5,315 nt of DNA from Defluviitaleaceae bacterium (GTDB lineage Bacteria; Bacillota; Clostridia; Lachnospirales; WRAA01): positions 1-5,315 of the forward strand of contig WRAA01000154.1 of NCBI GenBank assembly GCA_009780445.1. The letters are read 5' to 3'. This document shows positions 5,300-5,315 of this stretch, piece by piece. The notes below the pieces were generated by a model. That model saw nothing but the letters and a program-made list of their open reading frames with translations. It had not been told where the DNA came from and made no database searches. Numbering within the stretch: position 1 is the first letter of the stretch; every line of letters begins with the position of its first letter. Both the position numbers and the translations under genes were made by a program.

Positions 5300-5315
5300 G
5301 ACGACGTATGGCGGA

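Larger units (their letters stand above)
5197..5315. repeat. Structured non-coding element after lpdA, cut by window end (putative repeat or MITE fragment)
   Basis: The 128 bases after the lpdA stop contain no gene. From about 5197 they break into a chain of inverted repeats: a mismatched hairpin at 5206-5230, a T6 run at 5237-5242, CTAG twice in CTAGACTAG (5245-5253), and a long compound hairpin at 5256-5299. Such density exceeds that of a simple terminator and resembles an interspersed palindromic repeat whose other half would lie beyond 5315. It shares no obvious sequence with the block at 441-590. Identity as a repeat is inference, since only one partial copy is visible. Confidence 0.4.

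Noticed and set aside
434..5315. Shared repeat family at 441-590 and 5197-5315
   Set aside because: Both are hairpin-rich, but apart from short motifs such as GTTCG and GGCGAAC/GCGAACC-like strings I see no extended identity between them in either orientation.

Overview
The window holds most of a glycine cleavage system operon, all on the + strand: the 3' end of gcvT (T protein), then gcvH (lipoyl carrier H protein), gcvPA and gcvPB (the two halves of a split P protein) and lpdA (dihydrolipoyl dehydrogenase, L protein). Together these proteins decarboxylate glycine, pass the aminomethyl group to H-protein lipoate, transfer the one-carbon unit to tetrahydrofolate with release of ammonia, and reoxidise the dihydrolipoyl arm with NAD+. 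Depending on redox state the complex can also run towards glycine synthesis.

The organism is most likely an anaerobic Firmicute (class Clostridia or a relative). This is inferred from the split gcvPA/gcvPB arrangement, lpdA carried inside the operon, strong AAGGAGG-type ribosome binding sites, a TTG start and tight gene packing. The genes look moderately GC-rich, against a clearly more AT-rich leader just before gcvH. The genus cannot be told from this window.

Layout: 1-440 is gcvT (partial). 441-638 is the only sizeable gap inside the operon. 639-1016 is gcvH, 1018-2334 gcvPA, 2334-3761 gcvPB and 3775-5187 lpdA, with junctions of +1 nt, -1 nt (TAATG overlap) and +13 nt, so the last four genes are probably translationally linked. 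5188-5315 is non-coding and highly structured, and is cut by the window edge.

The genes are ordinary; the most unusual material is the DNA between them. The gcvT-gcvH gap contains a roughly 150-base block (441-590) flanked by a perfect 7-bp direct repeat, TATGTAA, at 434-440 and 591-597. It has inverted repeats near both ends and is almost entirely foldable: a cloverleaf-like four-way junction with no unpaired junction bases, a long 17-position hairpin and a 12-bp hairpin. This looks like a small non-autonomous (MITE-like) insertion that landed exactly on the gcvT stop codon, whose target duplication preserved that stop. Removing it leaves a normal 41-nt operon spacer. A second, unrelated-looking structured element follows lpdA. 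No protein-coding novelty was found.
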